DNA of 64,000 bases from Chitinophaga agrisoli (GCF_008386695.1 NZ_VUOC01000001.1:656347-720346), one strand, 5' to 3'; shown: positions 1-9,267, counted from the stretch's first letter. Notes: generated by a model not told the origin, from the sequence alone. Translations and numbers: made by a program.

Positions 1-1
1 T

Positions 2-639
<638 letters not shown>

Positions 640-640
<1 letters not shown>

Positions 641-1251
641 TGATACTCATCATCACCCACCCGGAACCGCTGCCCAATGAGACCATTCTTTGGCAGGAGC
701 TGCTCGCTGCCGGCGCTGACGCTCTGCTGCTACGCAGGCCGCATTGGGGCCCGGATGAATACGGACAGGTGTTAACGCAAACCGATCCGGCCTGTTATGA
801 CCGCATACTTATTGCGGGGCATTGGCAGCTGTATCAGCGCTTTGGCCTGATGGGCGTACACCTGAGCGAAAACCTGCGGAACAGTACTCCACGCGCGCTG
901 CTGGAAGCATTGCGCCACCAGCGTTGCTGTTTAAGCACCGGGATACATAGTACGGTTGCATTGCCGGGTGCAGGCGATCCCTGGGATCTGGTGTTGTTAA
1001 GCCCTGTGTTTGACAGCATATCTAAGCCGGGATATAAAGGGCAGTTTAACAGTGGCTTCCGGCTGGTGCGTGATGGGGGCGGGCCAAAACTGCTGGCATT
1101 AGGCGGGGTAAACGCCACCAATGCCGCACAGGCGCGGCAAATGGGATTTGACGGTATAGCCCTATTGGGGGCCATCTGGCAACAGCCGGCCCAGGCAGTG
1201 GAACAATTTCATGCAATTAGTCAACAATGGAACGCGAACGCCCATATGTAA
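640..1251 (+). CDS. Thiamine phosphate synthase-like protein (ThiE/TenI family)
   Basis: A 203-residue TIM-barrel protein of the ThiE/TenI family, encoded in addition to the more canonical ThiE two genes downstream. Visible family marks are GVHLSEN, STGIHS, the phosphate-binding stretch LLSPVFDSISKPGYKG and LLALGGV near the C-terminus. The classical TenI thiazole tautomerase has a histidine in a GHVFET-like position; here the equivalent reads SPVFDS, so tautomerase activity is not supported by that residue. It could be a second TMP synthase, a divergent tautomerase, or a regulator. Start ATG overlaps the thiC stop by one base and its end overlaps thiD by 25 bases, so it belongs to the operon. 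Confidence 0.8.
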
Positions 1252-1982
1252 TGAGCCTGGCCGGCCTGGATCCCAGCGGGGGCGCCGGGCTGCTGGCAGA
1301 CATCAAGACCTTTGAGGCCCATAAGATCTATGGGCTGGGGGTTTGTACGGCGCTGACTGTGCAAACGGACCGGCAATTTCTTTCCGTGGACTGGCTTTCT
1401 GCTGACCGTATTATGGCGCAGGCACGGCCACTACTGGAACAATTTGCGCCGGCCTATTGCAAAATAGGCATCGTGGCCGATGTGCCTACCCTGCTGGAAA
1501 TAGTGCGCAGGCTGCATATGCTGCGGCCCGGTATCCGTATTATCCTGGACCCGGTGCTGAAGGCTTCTGCCGGCTATGATTTCCACAGCGCATCGCAGGC
1601 AGCCGCCTGGCAGGAAGTACTGCCCTATCTGTACCTGCTCACGCCTAATTACGACGAAGTGCTGGTACTGGGCGGAGCCGCACCCGATGGACAATCTGCC
1701 GCACTGCAATTAAGCCGGCACTGCGCTATACTGCTGAAGGGCGGGCACCGCCCGGACCGTAAAGGCTGGGATACCCTGTATGTATCGGAAACGGCCTGCG
1801 ATCTGCCGCCCGGGCAGCACAAGGTGTATCCCAAACATGGATCGGGCTGCGTGCTCTCTGCCGCTATCACTGCCCAGCTGGCGCTGGGTCATGCCTTACC
1901 ATTGGCCTGTACTAACGGTAAGGCGTATACAGAACAATTTTTATCCAGTCATTCATCATTAATAGGATACCATCAAGTATGA
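1227..1982 (+). CDS. thiD: Hydroxymethylpyrimidine/phosphomethylpyrimidine kinase
   Basis: Ribokinase-fold kinase that phosphorylates HMP and HMP-phosphate to HMP-pyrophosphate, the pyrimidine substrate of ThiE. The N-terminal motif AGLDPSGGAGLLADIKTF and the following ALTVQT are characteristic. The C-terminal anion-hole region reads KHGSGCVLSAAITAQLALG (family GTGCTLSAA). Length (251 residues) is slightly short of the usual 260-270. The ATG at 1227 lies inside the previous gene (25-base overlap) and puts seven residues before the conserved VMSLAG strand, which fits. The stop overlaps the next start by four bases. Confidence 0.94.
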   Translation: MERERPYVMSLAGLDPSGGAGLLADIKTFEAHKIYGLGVCTALTVQTDRQFLSVDWLSADRIMAQARPLLEQFAPAYCKIGIVADVPTLLEIVRRLHMLRPGIRIILDPVLKASAGYDFHSASQAAAWQEVLPYLYLLTPNYDEVLVLGGAAPDGQSAALQLSRHCAILLKGGHRPDRKGWDTLYVSETACDLPPGQHKVYPKHGSGCVLSAAITAQLALGHALPLACTNGKAYTEQFLSSHSSLIGYHQV

Positions 1983-2605
1983 TCAGCATCTTACATTACA
2001 TATCACAAGCAGACCATATTGCCAATATCCAGGCCGCCTGCGATGCAGGGTGTAACTGGATACAATTACGCATGAAGGACAGCACGCCGGAAGCCGTGCT
2101 ACCCGTTGCGCTGGCCGCCAGGAAGATCTGCGAGGCCTATAACGCTACCCTTATCATTAATGATTATCCTCAGGTGGCCAAAGAGGTGGGCGCCCATGGC
2201 GTACATGTTGGCAAACAGGATATGACCGTAGCAGCCGCCCGCGAAATACTGGGCCCCGGCTTTATTGTAGGCGGTACCTCCAATAGCTTCGAAGATATCT
2301 TACAGCACGCTAAAGACGGCGCGGATTACGTAGGGCTGGGGCCTTACCGTTTTACCACTACCAAGCAGAAACTAAGCCCCATACTGGGACTGGAAGGTAT
2401 TAGCGGCATCGTACATCAGCTGGCCTCGCAGGGGATACAAATGCCGGTCATTGCCATTGGCGGCATACTGCTGGAAGATATACCGGCGCTGCTGGCGGCG
2501 GGTGTGCATGGCGTAGCGGTCAGCGGATTGATCACCCATGCGGATAACAGACAAGCGGTTGTGCGGGAGATCTTTGCAGCGGGTAATCTGCAGCACGTGC
2601 AGTAG
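1979..2605 (+). CDS. thiE: Thiamine phosphate synthase
   Basis: Condenses HMP-pyrophosphate with thiazole phosphate to give thiamine phosphate. The 208-residue protein shows the family strands WIQLRMKD, LIINDYPQVAKEVGAHGVHVGKQDM (split across residues about 55-75), YVGLGPYRFTTTK (phosphate loop) and VIAIGGI. Its start ATG overlaps the thiD stop (ATGA). Compared with the other ThiE-like gene at 640-1251 this copy retains the more canonical LGPYRFTTTK loop, so it is the better candidate for the housekeeping enzyme. Confidence 0.94.
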   Translation: MISILHYISQADHIANIQAACDAGCNWIQLRMKDSTPEAVLPVALAARKICEAYNATLIINDYPQVAKEVGAHGVHVGKQDMTVAAAREILGPGFIVGGTSNSFEDILQHAKDGADYVGLGPYRFTTTKQKLSPILGLEGISGIVHQLASQGIQMPVIAIGGILLEDIPALLAAGVHGVAVSGLITHADNRQAVVREIFAAGNLQHVQ

Positions 2606-2757
2606 CAGAAAGGATACCAAGGTAGCGAATCATTTGCAGCGGGTGCTGCAATAGGGGCATAACGGAATGCAATGAACCCTGGATCAGGCAACCGCTTTTG
2701 AAATCATTAACCCGCTGCTGTTGATCAGGCAGCGCATCACTTTAAAACATCTTTACA

Positions 2758-3531
2758 ATGCAATCATTGGTCATAGCCGGACGCAGTTTTCAGTCACGCC
2801 TGTTCACCGGCACAGGCAAATTTTCATCGCCTCAGATAATGGAAGCGGCTTTGCTGGCCTCCGGTTCTGAGCTGGTGACGGTAGCCCTGAAACGGGTAGA
2901 TATGCATGACAAGGGCGACGATATGCTGCAGCACCTGGCGCATCCACAGCTGCACCTGTTGCCCAATACCTCCGGCGTACGTACGGCCAAAGAAGCGGTA
3001 TATGCCGCACAGCTGGCCCGGGAGGCGTTGGAGACCAACTGGGTGAAGCTGGAGATCCACCCTGATCCCCGGTACCTGCTGCCAGACCCGGTGGAGACTT
3101 TGCTGGCCGCGGAAGAGCTGGTAAAACTGGGTTTTGTAGTGCTGCCCTATGTGCACGCAGACCCGGTATTATGCAAACGGCTGGAAGATGTAGGCACTGC
3201 CGCTGTAATGCCACTGGGCGCCCCTATTGGCAGTAATAAAGGGCTAAAAACATTCGATTTCCTGGAGATCATTATTGAGCAAAGCCGGGTGCCGGTGGTA
3301 GTGGACGCCGGCATAGGCAGCCCATCAGACGCCGCCAAAGCCCTGGAAATGGGCGCAGATGCGGTGTTGGTAAATACGGCTATTGCAGTAGCCCAGGACC
3401 CGGTAGTAATGGCGCTGGCCTTTAAGCACGCGGTAAGCGCCGGCAGGCTGGCTTATGAGGCAGGATTGGCGGGTAGTCAGCAGCGGGCAGTAGCCAGTAG
3501 CCCTTTGGTGGCTTTCCTGGATGAAATGTAA
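2758..3531 (+). CDS. thiG: Thiazole synthase
   Basis: Forms the thiazole phosphate ring from deoxyxylulose phosphate, dehydroglycine and ThiS thiocarboxylate. The 257-residue protein has the expected N-terminus (RLFTGTGKF), the Schiff-base lysine in [10 protein letters not shown] at K97, and the phosphate-binding segments [20 protein letters not shown] and VLVNTAIA. It follows thiE after 152 bases with no coding content and precedes thiH, its functional partner. ThiS and ThiF are not in the window and are presumably upstream. Confidence 0.95.
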   Translation: MQSLVIAGRSFQSRLFTGTGKFSSPQIMEAALLASGSELVTVALKRVDMHDKGDDMLQHLAHPQLHLLPNTSGVRTAKEAVYAAQLAREALETNWVKLEIHPDPRYLLPDPVETLLAAEELVKLGFVVLPYVHADPVLCKRLEDVGTAAVMPLGAPIGSNKGLKTFDFLEIIIEQSRVPVVVDAGIGSPSDAAKALEMGADAVLVNTAIAVAQDPVVMALAFKHAVSAGRLAYEAGLAGSQQRAVASSPLVAFLDEM

Positions 3532-3686
3532 AAGCAATGGTTGTGTACGGCTTTCCGGACAAAACGAAAGCTTGCTGCGACCGTTCAAACTAAGCGTAAA
3601 CAAACATAATAACGGCAATATCCACCAGTGATGACAGCCGCTGATATTACGTGCTTTATTAAGATTTATGGTCAATACCAATCACT

Positions 3687-4802
3687 ATGAGCAGTTTTCA
3701 AGACCTCTTTGATCAATACGACTGGGATACCGTAAAAGCAGGTATCTACAATAAAACAGCGTTGGATGTGGAAAGAGCGCTGGCCGCTCCCCGGCGCAAC
3801 CTGGAGGATTTTAAGGCCCTCCTGTCTCCCGCTGCAATGCCGTACCTGGAGCAGATGGCGCAGCTTAGCCATCGCCTCACGCGGCAGCGGTTTGGTAATA
3901 CGATGCAGCTGTATATACCGCTATACCTTTCCAATGAGTGCCAGAATATCTGCACTTACTGCGGGTTTAGCCTGGATAATAAAATACGCCGTAAAACGCT
4001 GCAGCCGGCAGAGATCCTGCAGGAAGTAGCCGCCATTAAGGCTATGGGTTATGAGCATGTGCTGCTGGTAACCGGCGAAGCCGCTCAAACCGTGGGCGTA
4101 AACTATTTTCAGCAGGCGCTGGAACTGATACGCCCGCATTTTGCGCACATCAGCATGGAAGTGCAGCCGATGGACGAGGAAGATTATGCATCACTCATCC
4201 CCCTGGGACTGCAAAGCGTACTGGTGTACCAGGAAACCTATCACCGGGCGGATTATAAACTGCATCATCCTAAAGGGCGTAAATCCAATTTTGATTACCG
4301 GCTGGAAACGCCGGACCGGCTGGGCCGCGCGGGCATCCACAAAATTGGGCTGGGCGTGCTGATAGGGCTGGAAGACTGGCGTACAGACAGCTTTTTTACC
4401 GCCCTGCATCTGCAGTACCTGGAAAAGACCTATTGGCAAACGCGGTATAGTATTTCGTTTCCGCGGCTCCGGCCCTGTACGGGAGGTTTGCCTCCTAAAG
4501 TAGAGATGAAGGACCGGGAGCTGGTACAGCTTATCTGCGCTTACCGGCTGCTAAGCCCTGATGTAGAGTTGAGCCTCTCTACCCGGGAATCAGAACAGTT
4601 CCGCAATCATGTGATCAAGCTGGGTATTACTGCGATGAGCGCCGGATCTAAGACCAATCCCGGTGGGTATGTAGCCGACAGGGAATCCTTGGAGCAGTTT
4701 GAAATATCAGATGAGCGTAGTCCGGCAGATATTGCGCAAATGCTGCAGACGCAAGGATATGAAGCAGTGTGGAAGGACTGGGACAGGAGTTTAACGAAAT
4801 AG
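3687..4802 (+). CDS. thiH: 2-iminoacetate synthase
   Basis: Radical SAM tyrosine lyase that supplies dehydroglycine to ThiG. The 371-residue protein carries the CxxxCxxC cluster motif in NECQNICTYCGF (about residues 89-100), preceded by the family segment LYIPLYLSNEC. The C-terminus contains the conserved LSTRESEQFRNH and GSKTNPGGY segments. Length is typical. It is the last gene of the thiamine operon: 155 non-coding bases separate it from thiG, and an intrinsic terminator lies 105 bases downstream. Confidence 0.95.
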   Translation: MSSFQDLFDQYDWDTVKAGIYNKTALDVERALAAPRRNLEDFKALLSPAAMPYLEQMAQLSHRLTRQRFGNTMQLYIPLYLSNECQNICTYCGFSLDNKIRRKTLQPAEILQEVAAIKAMGYEHVLLVTGEAAQTVGVNYFQQALELIRPHFAHISMEVQPMDEEDYASLIPLGLQSVLVYQETYHRADYKLHHPKGRKSNFDYRLETPDRLGRAGIHKIGLGVLIGLEDWRTDSFFTALHLQYLEKTYWQTRYSISFPRLRPCTGGLPPKVEMKDRELVQLICAYRLLSPDVELSLSTRESEQFRNHVIKLGITAMSAGSKTNPGGYVADRESLEQFEISDERSPADIAQMLQTQGYEAVWKDWDRSLTK

Positions 4803-5105
4803 GATGAATGGTCTTAAATGAAAAGATTGGGATGGATGTTCAACGGATCATTGAATGAGCAGTTTAATAAGCGCAGGGATAGTCAAGTCAATTTTACGAT
4901 ATAGAAAAAGCCCTCCAGGAGCGGAGGGCTTTCCTTGAAAACCTAAAATCCATTAATCATATTAGAATATCTGAGTGGGGCTTATAAAGATAAGCTGCTA
5001 CATTACATACCATTCGAATGTAAGCTCCCTCTACTGAACAACCTACAAACGAGTTCAACTTGAACAAAATGAACAGCAGTAATGTAAACTGCACAACATA
5101 AGTTG
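4803..5105. other. Intergenic region, convergent thiH and DUF2383 genes
   Basis: About 300 bases without a gene. Besides the terminator at 4907-4932 it holds a 13-base palindrome GTTCAACTTGAAC at 5053-5065 and a palindromic CATTCGAATG near 5010. No function can be assigned. Confidence 0.4.
4907..4932 (+). terminator. Intrinsic terminator after thiH
   Basis: Perfect 10-bp stem AAAGCCCTCC / GGAGGGCTTT with a 6-base loop, followed by a short pyrimidine stretch. It would end the thiamine operon transcript. Confidence 0.75.
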
Positions 5106-5564
5106 CTAGCTTACTTTTTCCATGTCCCTGTATGTTTTAATGGTATCGTGCGAGCTCCTCAATGCGCCTTTCTGGTTAGCGATCAGTTCCCTTACGCTAT
5201 AAGGCATGGGAGCATCTGAGCGAAGCGCTTCTTCATATGCGCGCTGTGCAGCATCTTCCCCGTATTCGCAGCTGGCCAGTATAGCATGGCGGTCCTGGCC
5301 GGTAAATGTCGCTTTCACATCCATCCAGGTGCGGTATATCTTACCAGAGGCGGTAGTGCCTGTTTCAATATCACCACCAAACTGAACGCGCTCCTGGTTC
5401 AGCTGGGCCGAGTAGGTCCTGCTTTCGTCTATCATCCGTTGGAACAAGGCTTTCAGGTCTGCATCATCGGTCTGATCCATTGCTTTTTCATAACCTTCTA
5501 TACGGTCGTTGTTGATCTTTACGAGGTCGCTTAAAAGTTCTGAGAGTTTTTCGTTCTGTTGCAT
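5106..5564 (-). CDS. DUF2383 / PA2169-type four-helix-bundle protein
   Basis: A 152-residue, all-helical, acidic protein of the DUF2383 (PA2169) family, a ferritin-like four-helix bundle of unknown biochemical role often found with stress-response genes. Recognisable segments are NDRIEGYEKA, DADLKALFQRM, GTTASGKIYRTWMDVKATFTG (about residues 70-90) and ASCEYGEDAAQRAYEEAL. The ATG giving MQQNEKLSELL was chosen; a start 48 bases upstream would add an unlikely polar leader. The gene is alone between two non-coding stretches. Confidence 0.8.
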   Translation of the reverse strand: MQQNEKLSELLSDLVKINNDRIEGYEKAMDQTDDADLKALFQRMIDESRTYSAQLNQERVQFGGDIETGTTASGKIYRTWMDVKATFTGQDRHAILASCEYGEDAAQRAYEEALRSDAPMPYSVRELIANQKGALRSSHDTIKTYRDMEKVS

Positions 5565-5883
5565 GGCATTATTTGTTTTGATGTTTATTGTTAATGAGTT
5601 TCCAGTACGCATCCGTAAGGCATGCGTATTTCAAAAGGGGCGGGGGCCGGGGGCCTTTCCAATACCTGTTCAAAAATGCGACCAGTTGGAAATGCACACT
5701 GGCGCGCATCCGGGACTGCCTTTAAACACCCCATTCCATGACGTATTTTTTTCCCGCATGGTGGAATCCCTTCCACAATGCAGGGCTTGTAAAACGGTTG
5801 CAATATTGTGTGTGTTATTATTAAGAGGGGATTAGGGATTGGCACAGATTTTTTACTGTACTATTTAACCAAACATTTTTCAT
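5565..5883. other. Divergent intergenic region with G-runs
   Basis: Region between the divergent DUF2383 and small membrane protein genes. It includes three closely spaced G-runs at 5637-5640, 5642-5646 and 5649-5653. Three runs are short of the four needed for an intramolecular G-quadruplex. Promoters for both flanking genes must lie here, but no clear TAnnTTTG box is visible. Confidence 0.35.
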
Positions 5884-6042
5884 ATGAGAAGCATATTGTA
5901 TCTAATAGCCCTTATTCTTATCATAGGATGGGTGTTAGGCTTTTTCGTTTACTCAGCTGGTGGCCTGATACACGCACTGCTGGTACTGGCTATTATTGCA
6001 ATCCTGTTGAGCATCATCCGTGGCAGAGCGCCCGTAGAGTAA
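5884..6042 (+). CDS. Small membrane protein, lmo0937/DUF5670 family
   Basis: A 52-residue hydrophobic protein starting MRSILYLIALILIIGW. Two membrane segments are visible (about residues 4-21 and 27-44) separated by the turn YSAGGLIH, and it ends in a basic IIRGRAPVE tail. This layout matches the lmo0937 family of small membrane proteins that is abundant in Bacteroidota and often stress-associated; its function is unknown. The gene was found by reading the sequence directly because it is very short. Start and stop are unambiguous in this frame. Confidence 0.8.
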   Translation: MRSILYLIALILIIGWVLGFFVYSAGGLIHALLVLAIIAILLSIIRGRAPVE

Positions 6043-6079
6043 TGGATGATAGATTGAGCCTGATTAAGAAATTGATATT

Positions 6080-6178
6080 AAAGATGAATAATTAATAACA
6101 GCATGCCTGTTGTGCACCTATTGAGTGAAAGTGAACCATACAACCGCGTGCATGCGAGCTTATTAATTATTCATCTTT
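6080..6178. repeat. Long-armed inverted repeat between convergent genes
   Basis: Perfect 19-base inverted repeat: arm AAAGATGAATAATTAATAA at 6080-6098 and its complement at 6160-6178, enclosing 61 bases. Just inside each arm is a copy of GCATGC, which extends the potential stem after a small bulge. It lies between the convergent small membrane protein and DUF6528 genes, so it may act as a bidirectional terminator, but its long loop is unusual for that. Confidence 0.6.
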
Positions 6179-6200
6179 TCCTTTTGCGTTAGTTTCTTTG

Positions 6201-7103
6201 TTATTGCTTTCCGTAGCTGAAAGTATTAGGTAATACCCAGCGCGCTTTATAGATCTTCAACCCCTCCTGATAAAATATACGTTGCCCTTTTGTATCCAGC
6301 ACTTCATCCGTCCACCAGGAAACCTTAGGCAGGATAATGATCCCCGGAAAACCTGCGGGGCCGTCTGTAATACTTTTTATATTCTTCTGATAATCTGTGT
6401 TGGCAGTAGTTAATGCACGCGTAGCGGCATTTACCTGGTATACATTGGTAGTATTAGTAAGCCACAAGGCATCACTGTTATAGACGGGAAAAAGATCATG
6501 GGCTTCTTTTCCGGGCAGTGCAACGGCGGTATCGGGGATCAGGTCCGGTTGTTTTTTGTTGAAATTATATTTGAAGGTACGGAGCTGTGTTTGCGCGGCA
6601 GACCATAATAGCTGCCGGTGCTGGTCCCATACTACATTATGCCCAAAGGCAATAGGCACTTTATGACTGTATACCTGTTCTGCCGCCTGCGTGGTATCTA
6701 CACTGAATATAGTAAGATAGTTGCCGGTGCTGGAAGCGGCTACAATATTGCCATCCGGCAGTACCTCCGCAGAATGTGTATTACCGCCGGCATAGGCATA
6801 AAATAATGTTTTCTTATCTGCGATACGTACCAGGGCTACGCCGCCACCGGAGGCGCAGGTAAGTATATATTTGCCGTTGTATACCACTTTGGCGTCGCTG
6901 GGGCTGCTGAACCATTTTACATGTTCGGGCTTTACGTTGGAAAGCTCAGGTTTCCATTCCCAGATGATCTGTTGCGAGGGTACATCCGCAATAACGATAC
7001 GGTGCTGCGATTGTTCCGCCAGCACGATACATTGTTTGCAGCTATCTACCGAAGGCGTGGCGATAGCGGTAATAGCAAACATTAACCAATTAAGCATTAA
7101 CAT
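6201..7103 (-). CDS. Secreted DUF6528 family beta-propeller-like protein
   Basis: A 300-residue protein with an N-terminal hydrophobic leader (about residues 1-18) followed by repeated strand patterns typical of a beta-propeller. The segments QIIWEWKP, GGGVALVR, GGNTHSAEVLPDGNI and VAASSTGNYLTIFS match my recollection of the DUF6528 family found in Bacteroidota, commonly near carbohydrate-use loci. Function is unknown; it probably acts outside the inner membrane. It lies downstream of fecR on the same strand (113-base gap), so it may be a target or co-transcribed output of the sigma/anti-sigma pair. Confidence 0.7.
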   Translation of the reverse strand: MLMLNWLMFAITAIATPSVDSCKQCIVLAEQSQHRIVIADVPSQQIIWEWKPELSNVKPEHVKWFSSPSDAKVVYNGKYILTCASGGGVALVRIADKKTLFYAYAGGNTHSAEVLPDGNIVAASSTGNYLTIFSVDTTQAAEQVYSHKVPIAFGHNVVWDQHRQLLWSAAQTQLRTFKYNFNKKQPDLIPDTAVALPGKEAHDLFPVYNSDALWLTNTTNVYQVNAATRALTTANTDYQKNIKSITDGPAGFPGIIILPKVSWWTDEVLDTKGQRIFYQEGLKIYKARWVLPNTFSYGKQ

Positions 7104-7216
7104 ATTGTCCCAATGATTTTGAATAAGGTACAGCGGGTTAAGTTATAATTATTTGGCGGCGCGGGGAAGCCGTTTGTAAAAAATAATGGAAATGTGATGA
7201 GGGGTGGAAAGGGCCC

Positions 7217-8254
7217 CTACCTGTAAATACGGAACCCTGTACTATCCCGGCTTACGTGCAGGCGGTTCAGCTCTGCAATGGTGCCCAGGATAACGGCCAG
7301 GGAGTCTTTTTTGCGGACCTGTCCGGTGAAAAAGCTTTTGCGCAGCTGCTGCGGGGTATAACTGATGCGGGTGTGATACTCGGTGGAGAACCGGTTCACG
7401 ACTTCGGGGAGGGGGACATTAGTAAACAGGAGCTCATCGCCGTTGTCAGTGATATTGCCTTTTACCAGTTCCGGGGATGCGTTGTCCGTTTTACGCTCAC
7501 AGTCATAAACTGTCAATGAGCGCTTCCCTTTATTAAAGGCGCATTCCTGGCCGGGTGTTAAGTACACCATCTCTTTGGCGGCTTGAGCTCCTGTTGTGTT
7601 TACCATGACCTTACCGGTCAACAGTCTTATTTTCACGGTCCGGTCCCCCTCGTAAGCACTGATCCTGAAGGCGGTGCCCAGAACAGTGGTTGCTACATTT
7701 CCAGAATATACAATAAATGGTCGTCCCTCGTCTTTAGTTACGGTAAAGGTGGCGGCTCCTTTCAGGTACAGCGCCCGCGTAGTGGCGTTGAATCCGGCCT
7801 GGTATTGCAGGGAGCTCCCTTCTTCCAGCACGGCGGTAGAACCGTCCGGCAGGGCAATGAGCCGGGTACTGTTACCTGTGTATTGCACTAGGGTATCCCG
7901 GTGCGGCGCCTCTTTACCGTTATAGGCTACCCTGTTTTGCGGCAGGGTTGGCTTTGGATAATATTGCCACCATATGCTACCGCCCAGCAGTAATGCGATG
8001 GTGGCGGCGCATGCCCAAACGCTGTAACGGCGTTTGCGGGCGGCACTGGCTTCCCGGCGTACCTTATGCAGCATATGGCTGCTGTAGGCGGGGTGCAGAT
8101 GATTGTCCGGCTCGAAAGCGTCCCAATCCTGCTCCGGCAGCAAAGCCGCCAGTTCCTCCGGGTGATTTTGCAGATAATATCCTACCGCTGCTGCTTCCTC
8201 GGCTGTACACTGGTCCTTTAGGAACCTTTCTATTAATGCACGGTTGATGTTCAT
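7217..8254 (-). CDS. FecR family anti-sigma factor
   Basis: A 345-residue transmembrane anti-sigma factor that should bind and control the ECF sigma factor encoded upstream. It has a cytoplasmic N-terminal domain (MNINRALIERFLKDQ), one membrane helix at about residues 77-96 (YSVWACAATIALLLGGSIWW), a FecR periplasmic domain (about 120-240; ALPDGSTAVLEEGSSLQY, VLGTAFRISAY) and a C-terminal DUF4974-like domain (FTNVPLPEVVNRFSTEY). The ATG at 8254 gives the canonical N-terminus; an upstream extension of 19 residues is unlikely. It normally pairs with a SusC transducer, but none is adjacent here. Confidence 0.9.
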   Translation of the reverse strand: MNINRALIERFLKDQCTAEEAAAVGYYLQNHPEELAALLPEQDWDAFEPDNHLHPAYSSHMLHKVRREASAARKRRYSVWACAATIALLLGGSIWWQYYPKPTLPQNRVAYNGKEAPHRDTLVQYTGNSTRLIALPDGSTAVLEEGSSLQYQAGFNATTRALYLKGAATFTVTKDEGRPFIVYSGNVATTVLGTAFRISAYEGDRTVKIRLLTGKVMVNTTGAQAAKEMVYLTPGQECAFNKGKRSLTVYDCERKTDNASPELVKGNITDNGDELLFTNVPLPEVVNRFSTEYHTRISYTPQQLRKSFFTGQVRKKDSLAVILGTIAELNRLHVSRDSTGFRIYR

Positions 8255-8400
8255 CTGGCAAAAATATAGCCCTGTTTGTAATATTACGCAGGAGGGGTGC
8301 GGTGCACCCACGGGCAGGGAAAATATTTTTCAGGAGGGGATCAGGTTCTCAGGAGTTGAGGGAATTAAAGAGGTTTTACTGGCGAATTGTTGGAGGGCAG

Positions 8401-8634
8401 CGATGCAGAAGGATCAAGGCGCTGGTGTGGTGAAGACCGGGGACAAAAAGAGCTGCAGGAGGATTTTGATGCAGAGGAATTAAGGCGCTGGTGTGCTGAG
8501 GCCCAGGGATAAAGAACTGCCAGAAGGCTCGATGCAGAAGGATCAAGGCGCTGGCGTAACGAAGACCAGGAAAGAAAAAGGGCTTTCCGGCAAACTGCAG
8601 GAAGGCCGCAATGCAGAAGAATCAAGCAGGTTGG
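8401..8634. repeat. Degenerate tandem repeats between sigma factor and fecR
   Basis: Four imperfect copies of a core like GATGCAGAAGGATCAAGG followed by CGCTGG, at 8401-8425, 8468-8491, 8530-8554 and 8610-8634. Core-to-core spacing is 66, 63 and 80 bases. The first three copies are in the same phase; on the minus strand they would read QRLDPSAS / QRLNSSAS / QRLDPSAS. They occupy most of the 392-base gap (8255-8646) between the sigma gene and fecR. Confidence 0.75.
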
Positions 8635-8646
8635 CCTGACAGACCA

Positions 8647-9180
8647 TCAACTGCATACAAACAACAATACCAGCACAATCGCCTCCCTGATCTGCTTAAT
8701 AGCCCTGTTCACCTGGTTCTCTACTGTCTTTACAGAAAGCGAGAGGCGGGCAGCTATTTCGCGGTTGGTAAGGCCTTGTATGCGGTATTGGAAGATCTTC
8801 TTTCTTTCCGGCGGCAGGGTTTCCATAGCACGGTGTACCTGGTCCAGGTTTTCGCGTTCCTGCAGCGCCATGGTGGTCTCTTCCATTTCCGGCAGCTGGT
8901 GGATGGCCATGGGAACGGAACGTTGCTGGGCCTTACGGCGCAGTACGTCTATCAACGTGGTCCGGGCGATCCTGAACAGTTGTTGTGACAGGGGAAATTC
9001 TTCGTTAAGGTGGCTGCGGTAACGCCACAGTTTGATGAAGGTGAGCTGCACCAGCTCTTCGGCCACGTCTGCAGCAGCCGTACGTTTCAGGAAATAGTAA
9101 TACAGTTTCTCATGAAACTGGTAATAAACCTCCTCAAAAGCGGCAACGGTCCCTGTTTTTATGGCTGATACGTGGTCCAA
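8647..9180 (-). CDS. ECF RNA polymerase sigma-70 factor (Bacteroidetes FecI type)
   Basis: A 177-residue extracytoplasmic-function sigma factor. Region 2 spans about residues 12-80 (FEEVYYQFHEKLYYYFLKRT, ADVAEELVQLTFIKLWRYR) and region 4 about 115-165 (METLPPERKKIFQYRIQG, LTNREIAARLSLSVKTVENQV). The reading frame begins at a TTG: an in-frame TAA lies three codons upstream and no ATG occurs near the expected N-terminus, so a TTG start is the best choice. A perfect inverted repeat ends immediately before this codon. The FecR anti-sigma gene follows after 392 bases of repeats. Confidence 0.9.
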   Translation of the reverse strand: MDHVSAIKTGTVAAFEEVYYQFHEKLYYYFLKRTAAADVAEELVQLTFIKLWRYRSHLNEEFPLSQQLFRIARTTLIDVLRRKAQQRSVPMAIHQLPEMEETTMALQERENLDQVHRAMETLPPERKKIFQYRIQGLTNREIAARLSLSVKTVENQVNRAIKQIREAIVLVLLFVCS

Positions 9181-9237
9181 TATGTTTTAGATTACATCAA
9201 CGAATTACTACGGAAGGGGCAGCAAATCTAAAACATA
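9181..9237 (-). promoter_or_regulatory. Perfect 13-bp inverted repeat abutting sigma-factor start codon
   Basis: TATGTTTTAGATT at 9181-9193 is matched by AATCTAAAACATA at 9225-9237, with 31 bases between. On the coding (minus) strand the second arm ends directly before the TTG start. It could be a repressor site or a leader hairpin that controls access to the start codon. Confidence 0.6.
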
Positions 9238-9267
9238 GATACTATTTTTCTGTGGGAAATAAAAGGA

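Noticed and set aside
2606-2757. Possible TPP riboswitch between thiE and thiG
   Set aside because: The bases CCCTGGATCAGG gave a brief resemblance to the 3' half, but no CTGAGA-type 5' half is present. The riboswitch is more likely upstream of thiC, outside the window.
5637-5653. G-quadruplex
   Set aside because: Only three G-runs are present; four are needed within one strand.
8365-8625. 86-codon minus-strand frame through the sigma/fecR repeats
   Set aside because: It starts inside the sigma-fecR gap and its only pattern, QRLDPSAS, is explained by the DNA repeats. I keep the repeats as a feature but do not call a gene.
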